Notes: generated by a model not told the origin, from the letters alone. Shown: positions 38,055 through 51,077, counted from the first letter of the stretch. The stretch: 64,000 nucleotides of DNA from Brevipalpus yothersi (GCA_003956705.1 QZCP01000501.1:1-64000); one strand, 5' to 3'. Numbers and translations are program-made.

Positions 38055-39203
38055 TAGCGTCTTCTGAATCTATCCTGGAGCAAGTATTGATATTGAATAA
38101 TTCAGATCAAAGCTTAATGTATTCCCTATCGATGCTCAGACTTTTTGATTACCAATCTTATGTCCAGCAAAAGAGAAAGATCATTTTTTGAATGTATAGA
38201 CAGTGTGCATGTGTGTGTGTGTGGTTGTTGAGGCCATGTTCAATCGAAAAGCAATTGGAACGATCTCAGATCAAATTCATGACTTTTTGTGGACCCATCA
38301 ATAGATTCTTATCCTATTTTCAGCACTCTATCAACTGGATCCTTAGCTACATGATCAATATCAATGTCCAATCATGTGGAAGCGATATAAATTGATTAAG
38401 GAGAATGAGGAGAGAGTAATAATAATGGTGGACATATATAAATATATATATTTATACGCACACACACACACACACATACACATACACAAATATTCGAAAA
38501 GCAGAAGAGGGCCAAATGTGGAGGCCATTTTTTGGTCACGGAAAGTTACAAAATATTCGTGTTAAAAGGGATCCAGACGAGAAAAGAGAGAGAGAAGCAA
38601 AAAAATCAATCGAATGGTGAGTATTCATGATTCTGGATGAAAGAGGATTCCCTTTTCGTCTGAATTCCAGCAAAAATGGTAACTTATCATGGGGATGAAC
38701 TGATGAAAGTGAAGCGAAATAAAAAAAAGCGGGCCAAAAAATGTGGGTTGTTCACCGGGGTTTTACAATCGGATAGAAGATTCTTTCACAAGTTAGTTAA
38801 TTAAAAATACGACTGATTTAGAGCTTTTAGTTTAGTTTAGTTTAGTCAAGAGAAGAGAGTAGAGAGAGAACAAAAAATTTGCATATTTATTGCAAATAAA
38901 AATTCACTTATTTTCGCGTGTAGAAAGAAAGTATCAAAGTTTAACCGGTAGTGAGTGTGTGTGTGTGGTAGAAACGAAATCATCATCAAGTGAAAAACAA
39001 TTATTCTCTCGATTGGATTATCATCTGGTTGATTCGTGCTCTCAAGAATATTCTCATTTGATACTATCTCATCACTTGTATACTTGTGTGTGTGCGTCTA
39101 TCAGTCAGCATCTTCGATGCCTGTATCGAGAGATGCTTTTCAGCTCATCATCTTCAATTGAGCTGCTCTCTGATTTTGAGCAACATCTTCTTCTTCTTTT
39201 CGA

Positions 39204-39205
<2 letters not shown>

Positions 39206-39276
<71 letters not shown>
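39206..39276 (+). repeat. (GA)n microsatellite
   Basis: About 34 GA units after a short interrupted start. Confidence 0.95.
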
Positions 39277-39278
<2 letters not shown>

Positions 39279-39653
39279 AAAAACAATAAGAGCAAATTAA
39301 TCGGCTGAACTGATTCCTTCGGTGGTTGGTTGGTTGGTTCGTTTTTCACATTTGATCATGCAAAAGCATGCATAAAGAGTGGAAAATAAGAAAAATAAAA
39401 TACACCATTCAAAAGAGGATGCAATTGGAAATAATGCTAATGGCTATTTTGATGAGCATCATTCAAAAAATTGAATGAAAAACAAAAGTCAATTCCTATT
39501 TTTCGATTAACTAGCCACAAAATCTAAGCATGTGTATGTAATGTGTGTGTGTATATACAATTTCCCGTGTAAGTTTAACTAACTTCTACTGATCCCATTT
39601 CGATCATGATACATTTTTTCGTTTTTACTATCTATACATCTTTGTTTTTTTTC

Positions 39654-39656
<3 letters not shown>

Positions 39657-39727
<71 letters not shown>
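39657..39727 (+). repeat. (CT)n microsatellite
   Basis: About 35 CT units, one of the longest uninterrupted tracts in the window. Confidence 0.95.
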
Positions 39728-39730
<3 letters not shown>

Positions 39731-40711
39731 TTAATCAATCATTGATGATGATGATCTCAAATCCTGGCACGAAGAAGATCCCTTTTTCGATTCTCTCTCT
39801 CTCTTTATCTTTTTTTTCTTGATTCGATTCTGTGTTTATTTACCTTATTTTTTCACCTTCTTGTTTTCCCGTCTGTTATATCCAGGCGTCTATACCTATC
39901 GGTCAGTTAGTTCATGACCGCCGTCATTATCTTTATTTTTATACATATTCCTTCTCTCTCTCTCTCTCTCTCTCTCCTCTTAACTCTTTTTTATCCTTTC
40001 CTCATCATTTTTTTTGCTTGAGCTATGCATGCGATATTAATTTCATTCCCATCCGATCAAACATTATCTGTATGATCTTGAGCATATCACGGTGAATATG
40101 AAAAACAGTCTGGCCACATCGCATGGTATATTTTGGACTGTATATTTCGGAAATTTATCGGTCACTCTAACGATACTCAATAATACGCTTATCTAACAAT
40201 ATATACTCAGCAACAGGTAATGATGTGAAATATCGTTCTTGTTCCTCACTTCTGGTACATCATGTATATCATCATCATCATACTGAATTTCCTTTTTCTA
40301 TCTTCATCGTTTTTACTGATTTTTTTTACAGAAAAAAGGATCGCAACACAAATGACAGATATAAGTAGCCATCAGCATCAAAATCGCCCAAATTAATGTG
40401 ACACGATACTATTATCATGAAGCCATAAACACCATGAAGAAAAAAAAATTCAAGTGATAATGGGTATAAGCAACGGTAAATGATGAAAATCATCATGTAA
40501 AGAAAGAGAGAGAGAGAGAAGTAAAAGTATCAGAAAGATTCAAGAGCTTGAATACAACACATGTCCTAACCATGTACCATGTTCACTAGCAAAAATTTCC
40601 ATATGTTCCCCGATAGATACACACAGATTTTCTGTGGCTTAATGAGGCTTGTGAAGCTTCATGATTAATCTCTCCAATTTCCTGTGACAACTCATTCATA
40701 CCCAGTTAATC

Positions 40712-42585
40712 ATGTCGTGTGGAATCCGATTTGTACAGATATTGCTAGTATGTGTCAGTTTACTTGGTTCATCGAAAACTTTCGGTGACTATGAGACTAC
40801 TTTTTTCGATGATACCGATATTGATATTGATGAGCCAGTTGAAAGATGGATGAAATATATTTTGGATGAAAGTTCAGCAGCAAGATCATTGGAAGAACTG
40901 CTTGCCAGTGACAATGAATACCTAAATGAGACTCGAAATTATGATACACCAAAATATTTTACCAGTTTCAATGGAGCCAAAATATCCAACACAATCAATT
41001 CACTATCAGTTGGACCTTATGGTCCACTATTGATGGCGGACAATGTTCTGCTAGAAAAATTGGGCCATTTTGTACGGGAAAGAATCAAGAATCGAGTGGC
41101 CAGTGCACTGGGTAATGGAGCTTTTGGCTACTTTGAGGTGACCAATTCCGATGTTGATAAAGATTGTATTGCCGATCTATTCTCGAAACCTGGTAAACGA
41201 ACTGAAATAGCGGTGAGATTCAGTCTTCAAGCAGCAGCTCCTGGTGAATCGGAAGTTCAGCGAACTGCCCATAGTGTTGCCATCAAATTTTACACCAAAG
41301 ACGGTAATTGGGATCTTCTGATGCTCAATACACCAGTGTTTGCCATACGAGATGGAATTCAAGTTAATGAACTTTTCCATTCATTTGAGCCTGATCCAGT
41401 CAATCATCTTAACAATCCAAACAATATGTGGGACTATCTCAGTCTTCAACCATCCAGCTTATTGCAAGTGTTATTCCTTAAGTCTGATATGGGTCTACCC
41501 AAGAATTGGAGACGAATGTCAGCATGGTCTGTTGATACCTATGAATTTCAAGATAAGAGAGGAAATTTTGCTTTCGTTCGATTCACATTGGAACCGAAAA
41601 CTCCGGCCAAAGGCTATCTGAGTGATGAGGAGGCAGCCAGAATCAGTGGTTATGATCCAAGCTATTTTTCGAGGGATCTTTGGCAAGCCATTGAAAGAGG
41701 TGATAATCCAACATGGTTGTTGAAATATCAGATTATTCGTGAGAAACAATTGGATAAGATTGAATTCAATCCACTGGATGCAACAAAAGTGAGAATATCA
41801 CATGAAGATTTCATGATGAAATAATTATTTGTCCTCTTTTTTCGCACAACTTTGCTCATATAGTTATGGCCAGTGGATAGATATCCAGAGATTGAGATAG
41901 GAAAAATAGTTTTGAATGAGAATCCATTCAATTATTTTGCCGAAATAGAGCAACTTGCATTCAATCCATCTAATGTTGTCCCTGGAATATTGACCACATT
42001 TGATAAGAATCTTCAGGGTCGTCTTTTTGCATATCGGGATGCCCAAAATTATCGGTATGTGATTTTTTTCTTAGTTCGTGATGATGAAAATAGATTATAC
42101 ACATAGTGTATTGTTATTTGATTCCATTTCCAATCAGATTGGGTGTTAATCATGAAAAATTGGCTGTCAACAAGCCGATTGTGAAGATGGTCAATCCAAC
42201 GTTTCGAGATGGTTTTTGCGCTGACTATGAGAACGGTGGACCAGGACCCAATTATTTTCCCAATTCATTGGGTGGAAAAATTAGAGATATTCCCATGAAC
42301 ACTACCAAGTCATGGCTGTACCCTAGCCATTTGATCAAGAGATATGATACTACTCGTGATGACAATTATTGGCAGGTGGACATGGTGTGGCAAAAATTTA
42401 AATCGGATGAGAAGAAGAGAATAGCCCAGAGAACAGCTGATGCATTGATTGATGTGGAAAAGTTTATCCAAAAACGATACATAAAAGAGGTGAGCAAAGC
42501 GAACAAAGAATATTCCAATATGATTCAAGATGCTCTCAAAATGAATGAGCAAAAAAGATTGGAAAACATTTCAAAGGACAATTAA
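40712..42585 (+). CDS. Secreted catalase-like pseudoenzyme
   Basis: Exons 40712-41788, 41864-42054 and 42138-42585 join in frame to 571 residues. A signal peptide (about 1-25) and an acidic extension of some 60 residues precede a full-length catalase fold: [30 protein letters not shown], the [13 protein letters not shown] region and the heme-proximal LQGRLFAY. The proximal ligand Tyr416 and Arg412 are kept. The two distal catalytic residues are not: the His of the usual VVHAKGAG is Ser131 (codon 41102-41104) and the Asn after WDLVG is Leu205 (codon 41324-41326). The protein may still bind heme but should not dismutate peroxide by the normal mechanism. No peroxisomal C-terminal tripeptide. The frame is clean, so it looks like a working gene with a changed role. 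AATAAA lies near 42759. Confidence 0.88.
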
Positions 42586-44244
42586 TTAGCATGTTGATCA
42601 ATTTATGATCATCATTTGGAAGCTATTTTCGAATTTAACACCAATCAATCTGCTTGCCGATTGGCTTTTATGGTCCATGTGTGATGATGGGAAAGCAAGC
42701 AAGTTCAAGATTATTGGAAATAAGTTTTTTGAACTTTCCCAGTATTGAAGAAAGCTGAAAATAAATAAATTTTTATGATCTATCGTTTTTTTCACTGTCT
42801 CTCTTTCTCTCTTACACTCTCCCCGTATTCAAATGGATTTTCGATTTCATCATCGAAAACAATCAGCGTGATCAACTAAACTGTGTGTGTATGTTCAATA
42901 TATATATTGAAGAAAAATATGTTCAGTCTGGTGTAAGCTTACATAATAGTAGTAATCAAAAAGGATCCATACAAGAAAAAAGAGGTAGAGAGAGGTAGAG
43001 AACTTAAATACAAACTGGAATGATGCGTACTACTGGCCTGATTCATTTGGAAAAACTCGTGATCATGGTTATGACCGTGAATTAGCCCAACTTTTACCGG
43101 AGGCTGTTTTAAGAGTCTGGTGTCAAAGTCACTATTATTAGATATATCATGTAAGCACCTGAGTAAATTGTTCAGATAAGAGAGAGAAAATTGTTTCCTT
43201 CAATTCTTACATCATCATACATGTACATAAGCTCATATGGCACGATGAAAGAGAGAGAGAGAAAGAACGAGTGTTACTGATAAAATAATAGTGGAGCAAA
43301 GATTGTTACTTCTTCTTCTTTTTCTTCTTCTTCTGTTTTAAGAGTTTGAAATATTTGTATGTATATATGTGTGTGTATGTGTAGGATAAACAGAACTTCC
43401 TGAATCAAATCGAGAATGGAAATGGAAAGAAAAATAGTGAAGGAGTCAAAATACAGGAAGCTGAACTAGCAACTGGAAGAAGAAGAAATATAAATGATGA
43501 TGAATTGGGCTCGAAAAAATTGTTCATCCAAGGGTCAAGATGTCCACCTTATTCGCCTTTGCATGGTCAAAATACTACGTATTTGATATTAAAATTAAGA
43601 TAGAAAAGATGGTCATGTTTCTCTTTTTTCTGTTACTGCTACCAAATGAGGATAGTTGAGCATCAAAAAGATGGAGAATCGCTTTTATTTTTTCAGTGAT
43701 TCTCTCCAATCTTTTTTGACCATCGAAAGGTTCCAAAAAAGGAGTGTATTTTTGGGGCAAAAAATATGTATTTTATGGTGGGAAAATTTAACCAACTTTT
43801 AAATGGTTCAACTATTTGAGATAGCTCAAAAAATTGCATAATCATGAAAATTTTTTAAATAAATAATGGGAATAATTTTCCACATTTTTGAAACTTTTCC
43901 ATAAGGAGGCACAAATTTGCTGCTGAGAATTCTACCAGCTACTGAGCTTTAGAGGAGGATCATCCGACAAGGAACACTCATTATAAAATAGGGCAATAGA
44001 ATTTAGTATAAAAATCACCGAAGATTTCAAATCATTCTCTGACTCAAATCATGCTCAACACAAGATCATATTTAATCACCTTTAAATGTGATCCCATCTG
44101 GTAAAATTTTTCGATCAAAGCTCAAATATCATGTGAACGCGACAGAAACCTTTCCAAATACTCTCTCTCTCTAATATACCGTAAATTGTCTCTCTATTTG
44201 ATCAGGATAATCCTTGTTGATTCCCCTATCAGAGGATTGGAAGA
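42586..44244. other. Intergenic, one short coding-looking segment
   Basis: Mostly AT-rich with no gene. One stop-free stretch on the plus strand, about 43001-43119, reads like protein (WNDAYYWPDSFGKTR) and ends at a possible donor; it is treated as an orphan exon candidate. Confidence 0.35.
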
Positions 44245-45012
44245 ATGTCCAGAGCATTCATCATAGTGATAATCTGTCAACTTCTTTCAGTGTCTTCATT
44301 ATCTGGCCACAGTGATAGAAATACTGAGAATGGGGATTTATTTGCTCCATACGAATTCAAATTTGAGGTGAGAATTCAACAATTCATGAAATTCAAAATT
44401 CTTTTCCCTTCATCCAAAGAGTTTTCACTCATTCTTCCCAAATTGTCTCTCTTTGTTTGTTTTCCTCCTGATTCTTGTTCAAAGAATCTACGAGCACACA
44501 ATATGTACAGTGATAATCATGCTTCTCTGAGAATTCACAAAAGATCTCCACACATAATTCAAGCTCGTCAAGCGGCGATGAGAGGTGGTGATGATAAAGG
44601 TAAAGGATCATCAACAGCACCAGGATCTAATAACAGCTCATCAAGTAGCCCATCACCAGTACCACCCCACAATGGATCACATTCTGGATCCAGTGGATTC
44701 TCGGGAACTTGGGGTGGTAATCCGGGTTACGAGGGTAAAGATGCGAATACTTTCATGATACCCTATCATTGTAAGGAGAGAGTGATCCAACGGATCAAGG
44801 AGACTCTCAACGAATGTAATCCCGGTGCTGGCCATGGACCTGGTATGATGGGTGGACCCGGTGGTATGGGTCAACCAGGTATGGGAGGACCCGGTATGGG
44901 ATATAATCCATATGGTCAGCATCCCGGTGGAATGCCTGGACAAGGAATGGGTCAGGGTGGAATGGGAATGGCTGGTCAGGGTATGGCTGGGAAGCCCCCA
45001 CAAATGCTTTAG
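44245..45012 (+). CDS. Secreted Gly/Met-rich protein
   Basis: Exons 44245-44367 and 44485-45012 join in phase 0 to 216 residues. A signal peptide spans about residues 1-20. A short mixed region, a Ser/Gly/Pro-rich linker and a small conserved-looking segment with two cysteines (PYHCKERVIQRIKETLNEC) follow. The C-terminus is a run of GMGG, PGMG and GQGM units. No family recognised; this composition is common in structural or matrix proteins of arthropods. The 117-bp intron is stop-free and in frame, so a longer retained form of 255 residues is possible. AATAAA lies near 45387. Confidence 0.72.
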   Translation: MSRAFIIVIICQLLSVSSLSGHSDRNTENGDLFAPYEFKFEVRIQQFMKFKILFPSSKEFSLILPKLSLFVCFPPDSCSKNLRAHNMYSDNHASLRIHKRSPHIIQARQAAMRGGDDKGKGSSTAPGSNNSSSSSPSPVPPHNGSHSGSSGFSGTWGGNPGYEGKDANTFMIPYHCKERVIQRIKETLNECNPGAGHGPGMMGGPGGMGQPGMGGPGMGYNPYGQHPGGMPGQGMGQGGMGMAGQGMAGKPPQML

Positions 45013-46061
45013 ATTCACACTCCAAAATAGTCATATTTTACACACACACACACACTCTCTCTCTCTCTTTCTCTCAAAAAAGACTTTCAATATCACTGTA
45101 ATGCAATTAGTGTTGAGTATACATTTCATTTTCTAGAAGATTCAAGGTTCAAGAAACACATGTATTAACTAAATGTCTTCATCCATTCTGTGAGACGGAG
45201 GCTTTCCAAGAGCTTCAAATTTATTTTGACTAGAGCTGGTGCTAATTCGATTCATTAGCATTCTTGTAACTAAGAAAAGTATCTCAATTTTATGGGGATA
45301 CTATTTTGAAGTTTACTCGATTAGACTGTACACGTATATCTTTCTCTCCAAGTCAATTACCTCAGTGAATTCTGGTGGCGGGATTAAATAAATGAAAGTG
45401 AAATTCAAACAGATAGTATTCAGAAGGGAACTTTTCGAACTCTATTTGAAAGTTGTAAGGTCAATCATTCCTCAAATTAATGAGCTTATGGTCTCATACT
45501 ATTTGTAAATCGAAAATTCGAACCTTTTGGTGACTTTTTTCGACAATTTTTTCGAGAATGCTCACACAGATCCGTCTCTTGGTGTATCAAGATTCTCAGA
45601 TAAATTGGCAGCAAAATTCAGAGCACAAATATTTTTCACAGTGGATAGAATACAATTTTATGTAAAAATATCGAAAATCTTACCTTGCTGAGGGAAGTAT
45701 CCATGGGTGGAAAAATCATCACTCAAAGTGATATTATTTTATCATCAATGTTTATAATCATTAACGGTGAAACGAGAAGAGTCGAAAACACTTCACCAAC
45801 CGTAGAGTAATTGTGATGAATACTCTTTGGGCCGAGCACGAAAAGATGAGAAGAAAAAAAATTCGTTGATCAGTGTATCATAGAACATTCGATGATAGGC
45901 TTGTTCACATAATAGTTCATCAACCAAACGCGCGTTCAGTCCACATCAAATGATCAAAGTGTGGCGGGCGGAACGATTCTTTCATCCAGCATCTTTCCAG
46001 CTCCCAGAACGAGAACAACTCTCTCTCCCTCTCTCTCCCTTCATCATCTCATCTCACTCGG

Positions 46062-46092
<31 letters not shown>

Positions 46093-46173
46093 TGAGGACT
46101 TGGGATGAGAGAGGCTGGAAAACTTCATGTACAAATTTTTGATCTGTATAAGAACCAGTAGAAAGAAAGAGAG

Positions 46174-46209
<36 letters not shown>

Positions 46210-47325
46210 GATAATATCCTGTTGATAAGATTGAAATGTTTGCGGCCAAAAAATGGACCAAAAGGAAGAGAACAACAGTCACTTATTGGTGACATATGTA
46301 GCATGATTTGTACATCAAAGAAAGTAAATAGTATATTATTATGTTGAGGTATACATTTATGTGGAAAGGAAGAGAATAGGCTTGAAAGGTACTGTTAGTC
46401 TGTCAAAATAATATATACATTGTGCATTAGGCCGATGATCACGTCCCACGATGTGTGTGTGGTTTCGATCATTGATTTTACGGAAATAAAAGAAGAAAGT
46501 AATCGGATTAGTTCGAGAAAAAATTGGAATCAAATCAATTTTGACTGATGACCAATATCAACATGTGTATATACAGACCAACTCACAATGTTTTGAGAGC
46601 AAATTTGATGGCTCAATATCTTTTTGGAACCATGTGCATACACACACCATGAATCGATTAGAAAAACAAGTGATCCTGAGCAGAGTGTATAATTGTCAAT
46701 TACAATCCATTAATGAACCTCTTCTGGATGAAAATTTTTCGGTAGTCCAGTAGAACTTTCCAGTAGAAAGTTCATTCTGTTAATCGTGTATATCGCGTAA
46801 CTTTTCATGCTGAATTATCATGTGGATTCTGATAAATTTGACAACTTTCAATAGTGATCCATTCAAAGCATGATGACGATATGTGACCAACACTTATGAG
46901 ATTGACTTTTTGGGGATCATGATCATCGAATAAAATGCTGTTTTTTTACGGTGAAGAGCTCTCATTGATGACAATAAGTGTGCACACATACACACAATGA
47001 GTGTAGACAGGTAAAAGTTTGTCGGTTACTCTCGAGGTTAGTTGAAATTATTTATATTCGACCTTTTTCGGTATATTATGATTTTATGTGTGTCTGGCGA
47101 GATGGATAAAATTTTTCGATAAATTTTTATCGCGGTGACATAAAACAGGAGACTCGCAAAAATGTGACAAAAGCAAGAGAGAAATGAAAAAGAATTTTTC
47201 TTTCTACAAAATATACTGAATATTTTTCAAAAAAAAAATTCAAAATTTATGGAAGTAAAATGAAAGGAGCGTCAAAAAGTAGGAGCAAAAAGGGTCAAAA
47301 AAGGCTTTGTGGTCAGTGTATTGGA

Positions 47326-47378
<53 letters not shown>

Positions 47379-48024
47379 ATGAGCAGAGAAAAAAGAATAA
47401 CAAAATAAAATCAGGCCAATGAAGAAGCTGGGCTTATTTGAGGAATTTTTTCTCTCTTTCTCTCTATTTATCTCACTACTATATACTACGTATTTGTACT
47501 CGATATATTCTGCACGAAATTGGCAGAAAATCGAAGGAAATACGGATAAAAATCATACCTTGCCGCCGGTTGTAATTTGACTGCTAAATCGGTGAATAAT
47601 GAATCACAAATGCTTATAACGTTCCAAAAGAGAGGGCCAATCATGGCGTAAAATTTGAAATTGGAAATCATGCATAATTATACACTGACTTGGAAGAAAA
47701 ATATTCTTCTCTAAATACGAGTAGCATGAAGATGGACTATGTGAGCTTTGAAGATGATATCAAAATTATCCACATTATAGTGCACTAGTTAAAAATCTTT
47801 TATATTATCATGAAAAGTGATCATTTCAAATGGTTATCTGAGTGAAAAAATATTCAATACTCATATATATATAGTGTATATATGAGTAGCATCGGATCAT
47901 TATCATAATTTACATGAATAACTTGCTATCTTGATGTCAATCGATAGAGAAATAGAGAGAGAGAGTAAGAATGGCTTCTTGTTTCTTTCCTTCCTCTTCT
48001 TCTTACATCTCTCATTCTAATAAG

Positions 48025-48226
48025 GCAATCGGATGATAGAATTGAAAATTTTCTCTTAACATGCAAAAATGATGGATATCATCATCGATTCAATCCTATC
48101 ATCACAGCTCATCAAAATTCTATTAGCAGTCAACCGAAAGCTGCTAGTGAGAATGGAGAAGAAGATGAAGAAGCTGTTGTCCATATCAAAAGTGAAACAG
48201 CATCTCTCAATTTGCTATCTCAATGA
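48025..48226 (+). CDS. Candidate 3' terminal exon of an unrecognised gene
   Basis: After a pyrimidine-rich stretch (about 47978-48015) and an AAG acceptor, a frame of 67 codons runs to TGA at 48224-48226. It reads as protein: DDRIENFLLTCKNDGYHHRF, a Ser/Ala stretch, an acidic NGEEDEEAVVH run and a tail SETASLNLLSQ. The exon enters with one base, so the preceding exon must leave two; the segment ending at 43119 does so. I cannot name the gene. Confidence 0.35.
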
Positions 48227-49440
48227 ACAAAAAATGACGGATCGATGATTTTTGAATATCTGATCACTTTCACTCGATCATATCATCCTTATATTGATTT
48301 GGAATTCAATGAAGCTTGTCACTCTCTCTACTCTTCTCTACTTTACCTCCCAACAGCAACAAAAGCAATTCAGATTCATCCTGAACTTTTCGAAAAAAAT
48401 AGGGGAATACTTGTCGAATGTCAGATTACAGATGTACTTTCGTTTCGTGGCCTTCGAAACGATAAAGAGAGAGAAGAAAAAATTGATACCTATTTTTTGC
48501 TGATCTTACACATTATATCCAAATGAGATTTATCTCAATTATCTATTTTTCTTCCTCTTCTAATTTATTTTGAAAGTGGGAAAAAAGTGGAATAAATTCC
48601 CGGAAAAAAAGTTGGAAGCTATTTTTGATTTAAGAACAAAAAAGATGCAGATGATCTTCTGAATTGAATTTCTAACGAATTCCTTTTTCCTCTCCAATTC
48701 AAATTATCATCATTGAGCATATGATCTGGATGGAATGAAGATAATTTTGAGTGCATCCAACAGAAAATTCTATCATTTTCATTAATTAGACATGGAAATG
48801 TTCGTGCCTTAGAAGCATATAAAATGTTACATGTTTCCTATGGACTTGGTTGAATGAGATCTACTGTCATGATTAAGAGATGATATGCAAATTTTTTCGG
48901 ACCGGGAAGTGGCCTAAATTGTAATTACTTTACACTTTTGTTTCTTTTTTTTCAATTTAATCTTCACCAAGCTTACCATGCTCATTGATGATGATCATCA
49001 TCAGATCATATGATATTCAAATAATATCATATCGCACTTTCATCATTTTCGGATGCACACACACATGCACAAATACATGTACATGTATATGTGAACACAA
49101 GTCGAATGAATGAAGATGGATGAAAGGAAAAATTTTCATCCTGGACATCCTCCCACAATCAGCATCTTCCGTGATCATTTAAATCAAACAATGATTGTTT
49201 TTCGTGATCTTTATTTGTTCCTAATCGGAAGTAGCTATCTGATTTAAATATTAAATATTATTATTATCATTATATACATTCAAGCATTTTTCGAGATCAC
49301 ATTGTAAACTTTCTCTTTCTCATCTCTTTCTCTCCCTTCCATTGGATGTTATATCCTATCATCTTCAGATGAATAATGATAAATTCACAGATAAGATGAA
49401 TTATGATGAGAAAAATGGCTTCCTTTAACAAGATGCTTAC

Positions 49441-49610
49441 CATGCTAGCATGTATATGAGAGCCACAAGTTTCGTTTGTTCCGAAATGAAAGAAAAAATA
49501 TCATCAATTGCGTGTAAGGCAATCGGTGATGTACCTTGTAGCTTGTGGTCTTTATCAGAATTGGCTCTTTCCTCATCTTTTCTCATTGAATCAGGATCCA
49601 TTTCTATCAT
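49441..49610 (-). CDS. Candidate first exon of an unrecognised gene
   Basis: An ATG at 49610 opens 56 codons on the minus strand and ends at a good donor (CATG, then GTAAGC). The peptide starts charged (EMDPDSMRKDEERANSD), continues with ALHAIDDIFSFISEQTK and ends hydrophobic (LVALIYMLA), which could lead into a membrane segment in the next exon. No downstream exon was identified, and the opposite strand is also open here. Confidence 0.3.
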
Positions 49611-50464
49611 GAAAGATTTCAATTATGATTTGCTAACCACATTGAGCTGATAAACTTTTGCATAAATAAAAAAGAAATCAGTTCCCTTTTCAGTGCAAAT
49701 GAACGTACGATGTACACATATTTCGTAACGTTTTATGGGCCTACTTTTTTTCTGTTGTTCATTATTATTGTTGTTGATCAGATAGCATCGGGCATAGATT
49801 TGACACCGATTGTATCAGTTGGAGTTACTTTCTCATGGGAATGTTTTTCAGCAACCAAATAATCATAATGATTTATGTTGTAATGTTTATCAGGAAGAGC
49901 TTTTGTGAGAGAGAAAATTCTTTGGATAACAATCTGTAATTTGTTTAGGTCAAATGTGGCAAGACACCGGCATTTCTTGGACAAGGTATGGCAAAAAAAA
50001 ATACGGTATGGTCTCGAGATCAATGATGATATTTATCTGGAATTTTATCTGATAATATAATTGTTTCCCAGGAAGTGATTCAGTTTGCTTACCTTTGCTA
50101 AACTAATTTTCTATTCACATCACATTCTAATCTACCATCATTTTGGCTACTTACGAAGGGTATGTAGATGATATACAGGTATCGAGGCATATCAATATGT
50201 ATGTATAGATATGTATAATTTTTATGGACAAAAAATGTAAATGAAGGGGCAAAAAATTGTTGAAAAATTGTGGATTCATCTCCACCTATTTTGCCCAACA
50301 AGGATGCCTTACTACCTTCTCTGCCCAACAAGAAATGGATTAGATTAATTGCTGCTCAACGATAGTTGAATAACTATACATCTATCATCAAGCATTCCAC
50401 ACAAAAAATCAAATGGGATCATGATGTGTCTCTCCAACTAGTATCTACACTTTTTAAGATAGAT

Positions 50465-50467
<3 letters not shown>

Positions 50468-50529
<62 letters not shown>
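50468..50529 (+). repeat. (GA)n microsatellite
   Basis: About 31 GA units, uninterrupted. Confidence 0.95.
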
Positions 50530-50532
<3 letters not shown>

Positions 50533-50721
50533 TTTTTTTTCCAACCTTCCTGTCTTTTCCTTGACTTATTCGCCCCGATCTCTTTCGACCCAGTGGCCCT
50601 GATACTGGACGGAAAATATCCGTAAGCAGTACTCAGTTTCCAGGCTTGATTCAAAACTTACTTACCACTTACTACTGGTTGAATAAAAAATCATCAACCA
50701 TCGTCGCATCATCACAAGGAT

Positions 50722-50723
<2 letters not shown>

Positions 50724-50775
<52 letters not shown>
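50724..50775 (+). repeat. (CT)n microsatellite
   Basis: About 26 CT units. With the (GA)n 195 bp to the left it forms another inverted pair. Confidence 0.95.
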
Positions 50776-50779
<4 letters not shown>

Positions 50780-51077
50780 TCCTCTCTTAGCCCATTCCAT
50801 ATAGACAGATACATATATATATAGGTATATATGTATGTATGTTCTGTGATCTGATCCTGTGCATATATGTATTTTTTTTAGCTGGAATGAAGAAAAGAAC
50901 GAGGAATTGGTTGAGGAAGAGAGAAAAACTTGTCTTGTAAACATTTCGTGATGCTATGTGTGTCCAGTGATTATAATTCACTTTAACCCGGGTCTTACCA
51001 TTACCTGACGCAATCTATCAGATGCATATCCGACCATATCACAAGCTTAAATTCAATTGAGTTTGTGGTGTGGTGTC

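Larger units (their letters stand above)
37117..40711. other. Gene-poor stretch upstream of the catalase-like gene
   Basis: No supported gene. Tracts: (CT)n 37411-37434, (CT)n 38008-38049, (CA)n 38459-38475, (GA)n 39206-39276, (CT)n 39657-39727 and (CT)n about 39955-39975. There is a run of four TTTAG-type units near 38826-38846. AATAAA near 37752 could end the Cys-rich gene transcript. Confidence 0.5.

Noticed and set aside
38826..38846. TTTAG units as telomere-like repeat
   Set aside because: Only about four units, not the arthropod TTAGG unit, and far from any other telomere sign.
39086..39349. Open frames around 39.2 kb rich in RERE or LSLS
   Set aside because: Same microsatellite artefact; no splice or start support.
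40333..40356. Short terminal exon after a strong poly-T acceptor at 40.33 kb
   Set aside because: It would add only a few residues before a stop if joined to the exon ending at 36142 with the GTGAGT donor; the GTATGT donor at 36146 joined to 36996 gives a far better Cys-rich reading.
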